6,132 nucleotides of DNA, taken from contig JAJZOS010000049.1 in NCBI GenBank assembly GCA_021851985.1, forward strand, positions 1 to 6,132. Direction: 5' to 3'. The number at the start of each line of letters is the position of its first letter. Positions within the stretch are counted from its first letter, which is position 1. Below the pieces are notes generated by a model, which ran no database searches, was not told the DNA's origin, and saw only the letters and a program-made list of their open reading frames with translations. Positions 6,069-6,132 of the stretch are shown here, piece after piece. The position numbers and the translations under genes are program-made. This DNA comes from Microcaldota archaeon (GTDB lineage Archaea > Micrarchaeota > Micrarchaeia > Micrarchaeales > CABMGC01).

Positions 6069-6131
6069 TTACACCAATGTGCTTACCAAAAATGATGAGA
6101 GCATTACTAGCGCTGCAGTGCTGTTATATAA
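6069..6131 (-). CDS. C-terminal hydrophobic tail of an unidentified membrane protein, possibly a UbiA/MenA prenyltransferase
   Basis: On the minus strand one frame is open from the right edge for 20 codons and stops at TAA (6071-6069), 4 bases before the methyltransferase ATG. The tail includes NSTAALVMLSSFLVSTLV, a hydrophobic stretch long enough for a terminal membrane helix. The other two minus frames have stops within this region (TAA near the right edge in one, TAG/TAA in the other). The tight spacing fits an operon. UbiA-family enzymes often end in such a helix and often neighbour ubiE, so that is my guess, but 20 residues cannot prove a family. Confidence 0.45.
   Translation of the reverse strand, partial: LYNSTAALVMLSSFLVSTLV
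6072..6075 (-). promoter_or_regulatory. Possible Shine-Dalgarno for the UbiE-type gene
   Basis: On the minus strand GGTG, the core of the archaeal SD GGAGGTGA, ends 7 bases before ATG 6064. It overlaps the last codons of the upstream gene. No nearby TATA box is well placed, which fits translation from a polycistronic mRNA. Four bases are weak evidence alone. Confidence 0.35.
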
Positions 6132-6132
6132 T

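Noticed and set aside
6109..6122. Imperfect palindrome AGCGCTGCAGTGCT
   Set aside because: It lies within the predicted coding tail at the edge, is short and has mismatches.
6078..6132. Short + strand frame from ATG 6078 open to the right edge
   Set aside because: It is antisense to the minus-strand tail, which is better supported by its 4-base spacing to the UbiE-type start and its hydrophobic helix.

Overview
The window looks archaeal. The tyrosyl-tRNA synthetase is of the archaeal/eukaryal type. Upstream of several starts there are AT-rich TATA-like boxes placed so that the mRNA would have almost no leader, and Shine-Dalgarno-like sequence is absent or weak there. One gene encodes a membrane-anchored exported protein full of N-glycosylation sequons, and ATA and AGA/AGG codons are frequent. 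Thermoplasmata or a DPANN lineage such as Micrarchaeota would fit, but the sequence alone does not let me choose. I see no mobile element, CRISPR array, rRNA or tRNA.

Layout. Bases 2-127 hold the last 41 codons of an unrecognised + strand gene. A 207-base non-coding stretch follows, with a small hairpin after the stop, a second imperfect stem-loop, a TATA-like box inside a perfect inverted repeat, and a second TATA-like box close to tyrS. The tyrS gene (335-1390, +) converges on a gene for a sequon-rich, single-pass exported protein (1438-2268, -). A 106-base divergent promoter region separates that gene from a probable two-gene + strand operon: a P5C-dehydrogenase-like aldehyde dehydrogenase (2375-3997) and a DUF192 protein (3999-4454, GTG start). 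A trans-type polyprenyl diphosphate synthase (4497-5375, +) then meets, tail to tail with 5 bases between stops, a UbiE/MenG-type methyltransferase (5381-6064, -). Four bases upstream of the methyltransferase, at the right edge, is the 3' end of another minus-strand gene whose product ends in a hydrophobic helix.

How the genes may work together. The right third looks like part of a respiratory-quinone locus. A prenyl diphosphate synthase with a small residue at the chain-length position could supply a long side chain. A membrane protein, possibly a UbiA/MenA prenyltransferase but seen only as a tail, could attach it. The UbiE-type enzyme would perform the C-methylation. The left part is housekeeping (tyrS), envelope (exported protein) and amino-acid or aldehyde oxidation (ALDH). 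I find no clearly new multi-gene system. The points most worth checking are the quinone cluster, the altered motifs in the prenyl synthase and the ALDH, the exported protein, and the contrast in start signals between first and internal genes.
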